Notes under the pieces: generated by a model | The model's input: only the letters and a program-made list of their open reading frames with translations | What the model was told of the DNA's origin: nothing | Database searches by the model: none | Shown: one piece after another, positions 10,440 through 22,523 of the stretch | Numbering within the stretch: the stretch's first letter is position 1 | Layout of the letters: each line of letters opens with the position of its first letter | NCBI RefSeq assembly: GCF_004210375.1 | Contig: NW_027467782.1 | Coordinates: 21,493,276 to 21,557,275 of the forward strand | Source: Tachypleus tridentatus | Lineage: Eukaryota; Arthropoda; Merostomata; Xiphosura; Limulidae | Direction of reading: 5' to 3' | Length of the DNA: 64,000 nucleotides | Translations under genes and position numbers: made by a program

Positions 10440-11479
10440 GATTTGAGAAGCAAACTTATTCCTGACATGAGTGGTGATAAAGTTCTTTACACTCTGCAAA
10501 ATAAATAATTGTTGTTTTAATGTTTCTAAAAGTGTGATACTAAACTGAAAACAGTTGTAACTGAATAATTGTTTCTTTAACAAAATTATCATTTTTCTCA
10601 TAAAAATAAATATTTTCATGTAATGTGGCATAAGAAGTTGAGAAAATGAAAGTGTTATTTATCTGCATAATCAGTTTTGTTTTCATTCTGAACTGTTCGG
10701 TCAGTCTCCTTAGGGCCATTTTCTAATTCCTTATGTTGTACACTTGGCCTCAAGTCTGATTTCCTTCGGAAAAATATATTTAGGTTTATATTCTATTTAT
10801 TAACGTATAAAACATCTTTGATGTAAGTTTATTGTGTAGCTTAGAATGTAGAAACTTAAACGTTTTGAAACTGATTGAAAGCTGAGAATAATGGCATTAT
10901 TTTCTTTCATAACCATGGATATCTTGTAAGGTTTAGTCTCTCATATGTCTATCGCTGTACATATGGTGTAATAACTGTGGATTTCATATCTGGCTCAATT
11001 TATAGATTATTCTAACTGAAGATTAATGTGAGTGTTTACTTCTATATTTACATGGAGATCTAGTCTTTCAAGCTTTGTTTTTAGTGGAAGTGGAGAGATA
11101 GTTTATATCAGAATGGTAGCCATAGAGTTACACATATGTACAGCTGGCCATAAGAAAAGTTTTAGTAAACTTCTTTGGTGTGTCAGCTATATATAAAGTT
11201 ACTTTATTTAACTATGTTTCAGTAGGTCTGTTTGTTTTTGAAAAAAGAGAAATGAAATTGAGTGACATTACTGATTTAAATTACTTGTTCTTGTATGAAT
11301 TCAGTCAGAAAACATCTTTACTGATGAAAGCCCTCAGCACATAAAGAAAACATTTCAAGTTTTATCATTCTTGGAGATATTAATACAAGAACAATGTTAT
11401 CTATTATGATGATCTGTCCAGTGAATTGAACTATGTCCATTGTTAAATAGGTTTACCGTGTTCTGTGAGAAACAGTCAA

Positions 11480-11526
11480 CGCGCAGGAGGTATCGTATGA
11501 CGGGAGTCGACCGTCGTACAAGTGCG
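11480..11526. promoter_or_regulatory. CpG cluster, candidate promoter
   Basis: Eight CpG dinucleotides fall within 47 bp (from CGCGCAGGAGG to CAAGTGCG) in DNA that otherwise has very few. It sits at the left boundary of the CpG-poor middle region and upstream of the + strand exon candidates. An unmethylated start region of a + strand gene is one reading. A young repeat fragment is another. No TATA box or initiator was identified. Confidence 0.3.
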
Positions 11527-11771
11527 TATCTGGTTAAGAGTGATTACTCTAGAGAGATATAAGTTTACTATGTATCTATTATTCACACGCTAAAGTAATA
11601 TTAAAATATATTAGTGTTTTTCATAATCTGTTGTATGTATAAAATTTACATATGTGACATTACAATGACAAAAAATGTAAAGTTCTCGACCTTTCTGGAA
11701 AAAAACACATCACATGATGTTGTTTCAGAGGCATATTTATTAGTTTTGATGGTAAAGCATCCATTAACTAA

Positions 11772-11910
11772 GGCAGTGCCCCCAGATCGGACAGCAGTAA
11801 GTCTTCGTCTTTACAACACTAAAATCGGGGGTTTTATTCCTCTCAGAAGATACAGCAGATAGCCCAGCGTGGCTTTGCTTTAAAAAAACACATACACCTC
11901 ACACATACCA
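11772..11910 (+). repeat. tRNA-derived SINE, family 2
   Basis: GGACAGCAGTAAGTC, TTTACAACACTAAAATCGGG, a diverged B box, CAGCAGATAGCCCAG, GTGGCTTTGCTTT and an ACACAT/CACACA end. Confidence 0.85.
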
Positions 11911-11967
11911 AAGCAGTAGCAGAAGAAATAGAAAGAATGATTTGCTCTGTGTCTCCATTATATTATT

Positions 11968-12187
11968 TGCTGTCATGCATACCAATAAAAATTTTGTTAT
12001 TCTGTCATAAGAATTTGCATTCAAAGGCTACAAGAAGCTGAAGTGATTTACAGTAGCTTGTTCACAGCTGCAACCACTGGGCTAGTGTATGTTTGCTGTC
12101 ATGTGTACCAATAAAAGTTTTATTCTTCTGCCATAAGAATTTGCTTACAAAGGCTACAAGAAGCTGAAGTGATTTACAGTAGCTTGT
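11968..12187 (+). repeat. Two-copy direct repeat of ~94 bp, period 126 bp
   Basis: Copies at 11968-12061 and 12094-12187 share TGCTGTCATG, ACCAATAAAA, CATAAGAATTTGC, and then an identical block running from AAAGGCTACAAGAAGCTGAA to GATTTACAGTAGCTTGT. They differ at several sites in the left part. The 32-bp spacer appears only once, so the second repeat unit is incomplete. Confidence 0.85.
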
Positions 12188-12199
12188 ATTTTTTTTTTT

Positions 12200-14290
12200 A
12201 TGAATGAAGCAGTTAAGGTATGTATTATTTACAGGGGAAACAATTAATGTGGTTTTAATAAACATTTCCAAAAGTGTAGGTGACAGTAGCAGTTAGGGTG
12301 CAGTTGATTATGTACTAATGCAAAATTAAGCATTTTAATGTATTTTTTTATTAATGAGGTTATAAGTAATTGCAACAACACATATAACATTTTAATCTGT
12401 ATGTATTGTATCTCTTCATTTGAAAAAGTGTGTGTGTGGAAGAAACTACATTTATCAAAGGGGAGATGTGGACAACAACACTTCAGGAAGTGCTGGTCTA
12501 GATTTTTATTTCTTTGTTATGTCTACACGTCTAAATGTTAAATGAGAATCTCTTTTTCATAGAAGTGTAAGGAAAGTGAAATCACAATATAACTAGTTGT
12601 AATTTGAGAGAAAAAAGTAGTCTGAAGTTCCTGGATTGGGTCTTCAGTAACATAATTATGAAATGTCTGTTTCTTTTGCCAAGAAAGTGATCAGTTTAAA
12701 CACATTGCTGGAAGAAATTTGTTTCTATCTATATTTCAGCTTAGATAACTTTTTTTCTTACAAACAAACTGGATTAACATCCTTGTGCCTACAAACTGAT
12801 AATTTTGCTTTTTAGTAACAAGTGAAATTTCAATTATAATATTTTTGTCTGTTCATTTGCAGGTTTTTTCTTTTAATAGTTGGTTGATATTACATTAACA
12901 ATTATTCGTGGAGGACAGAAAAGGCTGAAAGATTTTAGTGTTGCAGTCTTCTCACACAATAAAACTTGAGTTTGAAGATGTATATGTAAATTAGATGGCC
13001 TATATATCAGTCAGTCTGCAAAACTTACTAAATTCTGTAGCAATACTGAAAATGAAAGTTAAACATGACAAACTATTGATCCATGTTTTAGAACTTGTTT
13101 TACACTCGACAAATTTATTTTTAGTTCCTTGCATTCATCAGTGATATGATTCCATATTATAATATTACTCTTTATCATGCTAATACTTACATTGACTTTT
13201 CATGTGAAACAAGCCATTTTATTTTGATCTTTAATTTTTACTTTTAAATATTTGCTAGAACATGTCTTTATAAATAAGTTATAGGCAGTGAACCAGTCAT
13301 TTTTGTAACTATGGTAAACTTAATGATTAATGTTATGAAGTAGTTTCTTTAGTTAAAACTTGGATATTCTTCACAAGTATAAAATATAAAACATTGCCTG
13401 AGGAAGTATCTCAAGTCTTAATTAGTTACAGCATTCCTGTTTCACTATGACGTAATTTTTGTGTAAATTTGTTGATGTGATAAAGAGATCATCATATCAA
13501 AGTAGTGAAATATAAAATTATAGCAGTCTGATGAGCAACGTTACAGTAATTACTCAACCATGAAGTTATATTAATGTTTACAGTCTGTACAAAGTGACCT
13601 GTATTAGCTGTATTTGTGTAAACTAGTATTTTGTAAAATAGTCACAACTGAGTTATAAGTTATAAAATGTTCTTTAATTTAATTTATCTTAAAATACAGA
13701 ACAGTAAATAAAGAAGTAGAGTAAACAATAATATTTTCTAGTTTTGAACTTTTTTACTCATTTGGGGCTTGGCTCAGTACTGAATATCAAGTCTCACAAA
13801 ATTTTACAGTAAGATGTGAAACAAAATAATAATCTTTTAGATTTAGCATGTGTACATTTCAAAATAACAAAGGGTCATAAATTACTATATCAGTACCTTA
13901 GAATTGCACTATAATTTATAAAACTCTGTAACTTAGCTCTGTTTGAGTCATATTCAAAAGTAAGTGTACATAAGCAAGTGCTTCCAAAAATGTCAAGAGG
14001 TAGGTAGGGGTACTGAGACTAATTCAGTAAATGTAGCAAGCAGAAAAGATGGGAGATTCAATTTTCCATATTATAACTTCTCAATATCAGTAATTTGAGC
14101 TCCTAACTCATAAGAAACTATAGTCTTTGGTATTTGGACATCACAAACTCGAATTTGAGCATATCATATGATGCATAAAAAACTAATATTTAGAAATTGT
14201 TTTTTTTTCAATACTTACTTATAAATTAGAAATTTAACTGATTACTAAAAATTTGAATTATAATTTCCAATTTAAAACCAAACTCGTTTA
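12200..14290. other. Noncoding, CpG-poor stretch
   Basis: AT-rich intron-like sequence with no recognisable exon, SINE or transposon on either strand. Confidence 0.5.
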
Positions 14291-14535
14291 GAAATTCGAG
14301 CAAAGCATTACGAGGGCTGTTTGTGCAAAACTTCCCTAATTTAGCAATGTAAGACTAGAGGGAAGGCAGTTAGTCATCACCACCCACCACCAACTCTAGG
14401 GCTTCTTTTTTATCAGTGAATGATGGGATTGACCATCACATTTAACATCCCACAGTTGAAAGGGCCAGCATGTTTGTTGTGACGAGGATTCAATCCCTCA
14501 ACGCACGGGTTGCAAGTTGAGTGTCTTAACCACCT
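14291..14535 (-). repeat. tRNA-derived SINE, family 1 (diverged)
   Basis: Reverse copy with TTAGCAATGTAAGACTAGAG, GGAAGGCAGTTAGTCATCAC, ACCCACCACCAACTC and a head ending in GTCTTAACCACCTG. Many family CpGs are changed to TG or CA. Confidence 0.85.
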
Positions 14536-14806
14536 GATTTGAAATTAGTGTTTTGAAGGAAATATTTGATGAAAAATTTTGTTGTAAGTAAATTTTTTTT
14601 ATCCAGCTTTTGTCATTGAGTCATAGAAATTGAAATGAATGTTATGATATTATGCCATTCAGTGGACATGTAGTATCAGAATATGTATTTTCACCACCTC
14701 TGTTTCAAAAGGGGTATGTAAAAAAAACGTTTTTTATGTAACCATTTTTTAAATGGTACAAAAGTTATTTTATCCATACCATGAAATTCCGTTGTAATTG
14801 ATCATT

Positions 14807-14812
14807 TTTATT
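14807..14812 (-). terminator. Polyadenylation signal AATAAA
   Basis: Reads AATAAA on the minus strand about 80 nt after the stop codon of the candidate terminal exon at 14894-15163. The spacing is plausible for a 3' UTR. Confidence 0.4.
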
Positions 14813-14893
14813 AAGTAAACTGTATCTGGTCTAAAAACAAAAGCTTTTAAACATCACCCTTTCTTCATAAACTATAACAACAACAACATAAGT

Positions 14894-15163
14894 TTAATTG
14901 TGAATACACTTTGCACTGAGAAATTGTGCAGGACGAACTGTGAACATTTGACTGGTTAAGCTGATTTCTCCAAGCCAGTTCACTTGGCTGTGGTTTTGAT
15001 AGATAGTAGACATGGGGATAGTGGGAATCTCCTTAATCCATTCATGCACGTCACTAATCAGATGACGAGACATTTGGCTAATCATTGAAATTAAATTTTT
15101 AAGTAACCATGGTTTATTCTCTTCAGAAAGCACACTAGCTGAGCTAGCACTCAGTTTATTAAA
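14894..15163 (-). CDS. Candidate 3'-terminal coding exon, unidentified gene
   Basis: Minus strand: acceptor GGCTTAG, then a 270-nt open frame of 89 codons ending TAA, then AATAAA about 80 nt on. It starts FNKLSASSASVLSEENKPWL and contains NLISMISQMSRHLISDV, HEWIKEIPTIPM and, near its end, a MFTVRPAQFLSAKCIHN-like C-terminus. The segment is richer in G and C and has a more protein-like composition than its surroundings, with alternating hydrophobic residues suggesting helices. I cannot name the family. It may end the transcript whose candidate first exon lies at 35.55-35.83 kb, but the decayed PAK exons lie between them on the opposite strand. Confidence 0.45.
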   Translation of the reverse strand, partial: FNKLSASSASVLSEENKPWLLKNLISMISQMSRHLISDVHEWIKEIPTIPMSTIYQNHSQVNWLGEISLTSQMFTVRPAQFLSAKCIHN

Positions 15164-18100
15164 CTAAGCCTCAGATTGACCTTAATGTGTGGTATTCAAG
15201 CACAGTAATGCCTATCACACAGTTATAAGTAGCTGCAAAATACAAATCCATAAATGTTTTGCACAGAATTGTTTCAAACATGAACAATAAGAAATCCCAC
15301 CTGATATCATTGTGCAATCACCAAAATAATCATTACTGAAACATTAAAACTAAGTCTCCATCCAACTACTGTCTTATAGGTTTCTTTGGACTACAACAGG
15401 CTCATGGAGAATTGAACAAGGAGATGTGCAGATAGAGATGAAATCAATAACTTTAATACATATTCCACACTGTTAATTCTAACCCTGAACCAAGTGCACT
15501 GTACTACAGTCCATTTTATAGTGAGGAAGTACTAATTATTGTAATGATTTAAAAGAGCCTCGCTTCAGGATGACATGACAATAAAAATACAAGTGTTACA
15601 GCACAATAGATACAGCTCATAACGTTTGCCTATAATAAAAGATCAGTATTCATGTGAGACTTGCATCTGATTTACATAGATACTTAAACTGCATTGAAAA
15701 ACAGAAAATCTAGCATACTAAATAAAATGAACAAAAAGATTAAAAAATGTGAAGTGTTAAAACTATGAATTAAAACCAATTTATGAAAAACAATTAAAAT
15801 TTATCATACACCTGGAATGGCTGCTGCAGACCTACTACATGCAGTGAAATATTAAACTACTTATGTACGACCAAACTGCTCCCAAAAATAATTTTCTGAT
15901 CATGACTTCATCAGTGACTAAAACAGTAAAAACCACTATTTGTGTGAACCTCAACAGACACAATTACAATGTTAGTCATAAACTGGATTCTTTTCATAAA
16001 TCTTTAAATCATTATGATGCACAAGCACACAGAAATGAACTGAAAACTCCTGAGGATGAAATATGTGGTATTAATGAAATAACTTTGTTGAAGACCAGTA
16101 TTTTGTAGAATACAATCATATTTCAGTTGTAATACAGTACATTTTATGTATATTTATATACATACATATTATTACTGTCTACAAGTAAATCTTGAAATAT
16201 CAATTACTTCTCATAGATTACAGAAAAACAGTGATATCTCCTTCTCAATGAATGTGTACTGACTTTTCACAGTTTGCTAAGCCTTGTCACATTTTACAAC
16301 TGAAGTATGTAAAATATTTTTCTTGTTTTATATGCACATTGATATAAAGAACATCATAGGTTATATTTAAGTACCACAGATTTCTAGTGTAATTAATAAT
16401 TCTTATTAATTAAACTGTATTTATGTCTAAAAATATTTTTTCAAACATCATTCATCTAACCTGTCCTTGTGAGTCTACAATAACAAAAAAATGGATCTAC
16501 TCATGAAGACACTTTTCAAAACCAAAAATACCACGTAGGAAAAATTCTGAGCTTTCAATTGGTTATAAACATTTCATAGAAATAGAACAAAGTAAAAATG
16601 TGTAAACAATCATTTCCAAAAACCAAAGAAATGTACAGAATGAACTTTTTTGATTTTCTAAATATAGTAATATTTCAGAAAATAGATAAGAAAGGAGGTT
16701 TTTTATTTCATATTCTAGCTTGTCAAAATTTGGTAATTTAAATTTCTATTTGTTAAAAAGTATAAAATTTGCCTTTGGACATCAGAAATATAATTTAAAC
16801 CAAAGAAGCCTTCGGTATAGTGCATGACAAACAAAAATTGATATTTAGGAACTGGTTTAAATATTTATTTTTAATTAATTAATTATTGTGTACTATTACA
16901 TTTGAATTACAATCTACAATCTGCTACCACATGTATTCACATATATTCGTAAAATAATTGATCAATACAATTTTGAATGCAAATCTACAAATGTGATAAC
17001 ACCCTCTGACCCCTACACATAGTAATAGAGTTAAGAAGGTGTAGAGTGAAACAAATACAATTACTAGTATAAAATAATAAATAACATTCAAGCCACCAGA
17101 AACAATACTTAAAGATTATATATGCTATTACACTCTTGTAACATGCATTTTGAAAGCACAGTCTTCGTATACTGTATGGTTTATGGAAAACATGCATGAA
17201 AGAGTGGTGTGATTTGGACATGAAAGCTTTCTAATAGCATCTTTTGCAAGGGCAACAATGCTGCAAACACACAAAACTTGGTTTTGGTAAATACCAACAA
17301 AATCATGTCAACAATAAAGAAGGGTACACATTTTCATTGCAGCAGTAATTTGGTTGTTCAACATCATAATACTATTGTATTAATTTACCACATATAGGTG
17401 TGTGAATTTCTACACATCACATGTGGCATTTAGAGCATAATGAAAGCTGATCACTAAGATGTTACTGACTAGTCATAGCATATCATTAGTTGAAATATAT
17501 CATGCAGACTCTCCCTTCAGTGTTACACAAAGAGGGATATCTAAGAATGGGTTAAGATTCAAAGAGTCATATCCATTGTTTCATGAAATAGTTGTATTGT
17601 ACTTTACACTTCCTTGTGTATGTGAAACTTTATTGTTGTAAGATGTAGAAGATACTTTTCTGGATACTTGTAATCTGATTTGGTGAGTGATCAACTGAAG
17701 AGAGGGAATGGATATGGTCAGATTTATTTTGGAAAAGTCAGGATTTGCCACAAAGATATATTTGTAATTTTTTTGTTGAAAATGCTAAATGCTTGTGTTT
17801 TAGTTATTTACATGGAGGAAACTTTAGGGCAAGTAGTTCTTGATGCAAAAGAATGTTTTTTGTCATTCCAAAAATATCAAGAGACCGGCTTATCAAAATT
17901 TCCATAAACAATACGTTCATAGAATTTCTCATTAATTTGTCACTTTTCACCAACAGATGTAAAAGGTTGCAAAGATCATGTGTTACTTATTAGATAAAAT
18001 ACTTGGCTATACAAGCAACAGACCATTTTAACTGAGAAGATATTCACCGACTGTCCCATTTATTAATAGAAGTTGGAATTTTTTTGTGTGTGTGATTTAT

Positions 18101-18900
18101 TTTTCTCCAAAATCTGATGTTTCAAACAAGACAGGTTTTCTAAATTCCTTAAAGCTGCTATAAATCACTTATGAATGTATTTTTTAGCCCATTTCAAGCC
18201 CACCACCACTTCTCCATAGTGTACTCTTCTGTCAAAACTATATAGAATCCTGGCTAATAATTAAATACCCATTATGTCATTTAGGTGTAAATATCCAGTG
18301 TACCTTTGAAAGATTGTAAATGTCAATACACTAGATCCAAAAGTTAACACCAAAGGTAAACAACACGAATAACCTGAAGTCAACTTGTATATCTAATGAA
18401 TATAAAGTTTTTTAATGTTTATGACAGTATCAGTCTGAGGCATGCTCATTGTAGTTTTGAAAACTGATTTTAAAATATTAAATACAAGAAGAAGATTTTC
18501 AAACATATGTCATACAAATATCTTTGGTAGCATATATGTAAAGTTCAATTAAAAGTTGTTGCTTATAATTATAAATACTGTACCAAATATAGTTTTGTTT
18601 CTGGAATATGTTAAATACTTTTTCCTTTCATAATAACTTGCAGCAAAGTCCACATATTGTGAAGACTGGAATTGTACAGCCTGATCCAGTGTCAAATTTA
18701 CAAGTCATATTGATGTAAGAATGTTGTTATGAATTAGGAAGAAACAAACCTTTTGCTTATATCAAATTGTTATTTTGTTTGCCACAATGAACATTTTTTA
18801 TTATAATATTTGTTATCAAAACTGAGAAAAATGAATGAAAGTAACATTGATATCAAACTGATACTTTTGTGAAATCTTCATCTGTTAGTCACAAAACCTT
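15164..18900. other. Noncoding, CpG-poor stretch
   Basis: Intron-like DNA. Open frames at 15863-16108 (+), 16985-17221 (-), 17459-17641 (+) and 17680-17907 (+) lack family resemblance and paired splice sites. A 26-nt segment at 17339-17364 recurs at 47222-47247. Confidence 0.45.
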
Positions 18901-18904
18901 GTGT

Positions 18905-19030
18905 TATGGTCTTATATATTCCAAGTTCAACTCACAGTCTGGAGTAGTGGGTTTGAATTCATGTCCAACCAAAAATGCTTGTTCTTTCAACTTAGGGACA
19001 TTATAATATTATAATCTTTTTGGTGGGAAT
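18905..19030 (+). repeat. tRNA-derived SINE, family 1 (heavily decayed)
   Basis: Recognisable as CACAGTCTGGAGTAGTGGGT with TTTGAATTC (B-box relic), AACCAAAAATGCTTGTTCTT and CATTATAAT. The tail is missing. Confidence 0.6.
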
Positions 19031-19309
19031 ACAGTTTCCATTAAATACTTTAAAAAATAAATAGAAATCACCCCTGATATTTCTACCAATTATACCTCCA
19101 ACCTTTGAAAAAAATATATATTAATTTGAAATATACACCCTACTATGATATTTGTGTATGATCTTTGATGATTATTCATGGCAACTAACTAGATTGACAT
19201 CACTGTTTGGATTTTGACTGATAGATGGGATATTATGAACACATTTCAGTGCTGTTCCATTATGGCAGTAAGTTGGCAGCATGGACTATTAACGACAGTG
19301 CAGTATTGA

Positions 19310-19321
19310 TATATATATATA
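19310..19321. repeat. Short (TA)n tract
   Basis: ATATATATATATAT, seen directly. Confidence 0.7.
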
Positions 19322-20093
19322 TGTAAAGAAACTCAGGAAATAACCAAAATTACATAATAAAGCACATACCTGCACAAATAGAAGTCACACAAAAATAAAA
19401 CCAGTGTGCAAGTGGTACACAAACACTTATCGTACTGTCACTGGCACCAAGTTGTACATACTTATGAATAATGGTGATTTTCAATTTTTTTATTATTTAT
19501 ATGTGGAAACATTCACAAGTCATGGGTTAACCCCACTGTAAGAGATAAAAGTTAACAATGGTAATTGTTTCAGCTATGTAGGTACATTTGATACAGTAGA
19601 GACATGTTTATCCCTATGTGTAAATATTTTCAACTTTTTAACAAACTTCTTCATAGTTTTTGAAATTGTTTGAAAAATCAACTGAATAAACATTTTTATG
19701 TGCTTTTTTGTTAACATACCATAACTAAATAGTTGTCGTTATCGTAAAGGTACGTGAATAAAAAAGTTTCATACTTAAAGTTAAACATCAGAAATGTATT
19801 TCCGGACAAAAGTATGAAAATTACATGATTATATATTTATAGGTTTCAGTTATTACAGAAGCAGTTTTATGTTTATAAATTAGTTTCAGATGCTGATATA
19901 TTTACATTCAGTCCAGTTATGTTTTAATCATAATATACATGTAATTATCATCATATTTTGAACTTTTTTGTTAGCTTGTATAATGAAAAATAAAATGATT
20001 AATGACATTGTCAGTTTATCACTAGATTGATTTATAACATCTACAAACTAAAAGGTAAACAGAATGTATCTATGATTCACTCTGTTCCTGTGC

Positions 20094-20205
20094 AGGTACA
20101 GTGGTAAATTTATGAATTCTTAATGCTAAAATCTGGGGTTCAGTTTCATTTGGTGAATACAACAGACAGCCTGACGTGGCTTTGCAATAAGAAAACACAC
20201 ACACT
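20094..20205 (+). repeat. tRNA-derived SINE, family 2
   Basis: CAGGTACAGTGGTAAATTTA, AATGCTAAAATCTGGGGTTC, AACAGACAGCCTGACGTGGC, TTTGCAATAAGAAAACACAC. Incidental open frames at 20070-20267 (-) and 20123-20332 (+) come from it. Confidence 0.85.
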
Positions 20206-22342
20206 TGTCTCCTTAGTAATGCAATTCTGTGTTTCACCATCAACAATTTCAAGTTTTCATATAACATTTAATTATTTTCAGGCATATTTTAGTGTTTTTA
20301 GTTTCAAATTTTATGCATATTATTTCGTATAATTTGTGAAGTATAGTTATAATTTATAATGCTAAATTTGGATGTTTCCTTGATAAAAGAACAGATTTTA
20401 ATTTAAACTTATCAAAACTCCTGTGAATCAGTATTAAGTTTATCAGTCAGAAAAGTCAAATAACATGAATATTTTGAAGTACAAATGTTGTTTGTAGTAA
20501 AAGATCTGTTTGTATGATTGCAATGCATGTGGAACTTGTACATGCTTGGTTTAGTTGTATTTTTATAAATGAAAGGTAAGCTATATTACCAACATTAAGC
20601 AAGAATAAATTTGTGTCTAAGAGAAATAATCTCAGATTTATAGAACAATGGAAAACATCCAAGAATCATTATAAATTTGTATCGGCACATCTGTCTTTAG
20701 TAATGTAGTACTAATATTAAGAGTCGTATTTCAGTTATTAACCTTTTTTCTAAATTTGAATCAGGAACAGCAAGATAGTTGTACTATATTTTCTATCCAT
20801 TTTCCTTGTCGTGTAGAAAATTAAATTTGATACCAGTGCATTAGCTTAGATGTTATGATTTTTATGATATGCATAGTTTATAGTGTACATTCGGTTAGAT
20901 TTGATTGGTATGTAGCTTTCATAGTTGCAGCTAACAGTAAATAATATTCCACAGTTTTGAAATATATATGGATGAGTGCAAAGTGAATTGTTTTAATTTG
21001 ACTGTATACACAATGTGTAGTTATTCTCAATTTACTGAATATATAACAACCACGTATATACCTTTTCATAACTTGTAATGACTACATACACTACTGTGTA
21101 CAGTATTTTGCTCGTGATTATGTAGTTCAGACTGTATAACTTTAAAAATAAAATTCCAAGACAGACATGTATGTAGTCAAGGTTTAAAATCAACTGTATT
21201 ATAGTTATCTATTTATTTTCATTTACCTCTGCATTAACAAATTGTGTGTAAAACGTCAGGAGATATTTACAACAATGTTATAACAATAACTTGACACGCA
21301 TAAATGTACAGTAAAAGTAATATTGTCTTACATGACATATTTTAAACTTGAAGTGACCTAAACAAATCATTTTATTTAAGGCATAATGAACATTAAAATT
21401 TTAGCACATACATAAGCTCTTAACTTTAGGTTTAAGTTAGTTTTATTTCTGTTTAGCAGTGTTTTGACCAGAATTGTATATTTCTACTAAATAGGTTTGC
21501 CATATATTTTTATGTAGAATGAGCAGACTTGATAAATGGTGACCTCCAAGTCATTTGTTAAAAATGGTATGGGGTATTATCCATGTTAATGTTTATAACT
21601 CTGTTTCTTGTGAGTGTGTTTAACTGTTGGTTATTGTGGAGGACTGAATTTGAACTTGAGTACGAAAAACAAAACAGGTTATTGCAATATTCTAGATGTA
21701 AGAAATAGTGTGTTATAAGGAACTTTACAAAATCATACTGTTTACTATGATTGTGGGAGTTTTAATATTTTCTTACAAAACAGTAAGAATGCCACTATAT
21801 TTTTGTTTGAAATGTTTCCAGGTTTTTTTGCTCATAATACTGAACTGGTATCTCTCACTTTTTTTAAATGTTGGCTGTGATTAAGTTTTTGTTTGCCATT
21901 CTTTGTATTACTTTTACATTGTTTTAATAATTTTGTATTGTGCTTTTTGCTGGTTTTTTTTACCTCATGAATTGTTTGTACTGTCTTACTGTATGGGTAT
22001 TGTAGTTTGTAATTTAGTCTACATATTGCTTGCTGCACATGAGGAAGTGCCTACTTCAAGTTTTTCCATTTAAGAACTTTAAATATTTATACTGAATACT
22101 ATTCTGTTTTTTCTCAAAGTTTTTATAGTAACATTAAATGAATAGCAGTAAAACTTGTTAAACAGTTCACTTTTTTATAATTCTATATTTAACTGGAAAA
22201 GAAAAACGTTGCAACTTTTAGGTGACTTTAATCTTAATTGTCCAGGAATTAGTAAATGTTAAAAATAAATTGGGACTGAATTGATATTTTGTGTTCAGAA
22301 CAAGATTTAGTGTGAATGAAAGTGCATTTTTCTTCTTTACAG
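20206..22342. other. Noncoding, CpG-poor stretch
   Basis: AT-rich, with no exon pair, SINE or transposon recognised. Confidence 0.5.
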
Positions 22343-22523
22343 AACTATAAGATTTTAAGCCTTTTTCACTGTGTGAATGGCCTTCAAGTTCAACTTTCCA
22401 GCTCCTAGTAGTCACGTCAGTGATGCTGAACAAGATAACTGTGAAGAAACCTGTGAAAGAAGAATCTGTCCATCAGAAGGAAAGGTACCAATAAACAGTG
22501 GAGGTGAAACTGTGTGGGTAGAG
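22343..22523 (+). CDS. Possible exon carrying a start codon, unidentified gene
   Basis: A good acceptor (TTTTTCTTCTTTACAG) is followed by a short leader and ATG at 22377. The frame reads MAFKFNFPAPSSHVSDAEQD, then an acidic/polar stretch, and reaches a GGETVW segment where GTAGAG could serve as donor. The MxFxFNF opening recalls the N-terminus of METTL18-type histidine methyltransferases, but the resemblance is only a few residues and no methyltransferase exon was found downstream. The open frame continues past the possible donor into low-complexity DNA. It could alternatively be a 5' exon of a + strand gene related to the PAK relic, though it does not resemble a PAK N-terminus. Confidence 0.3.
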
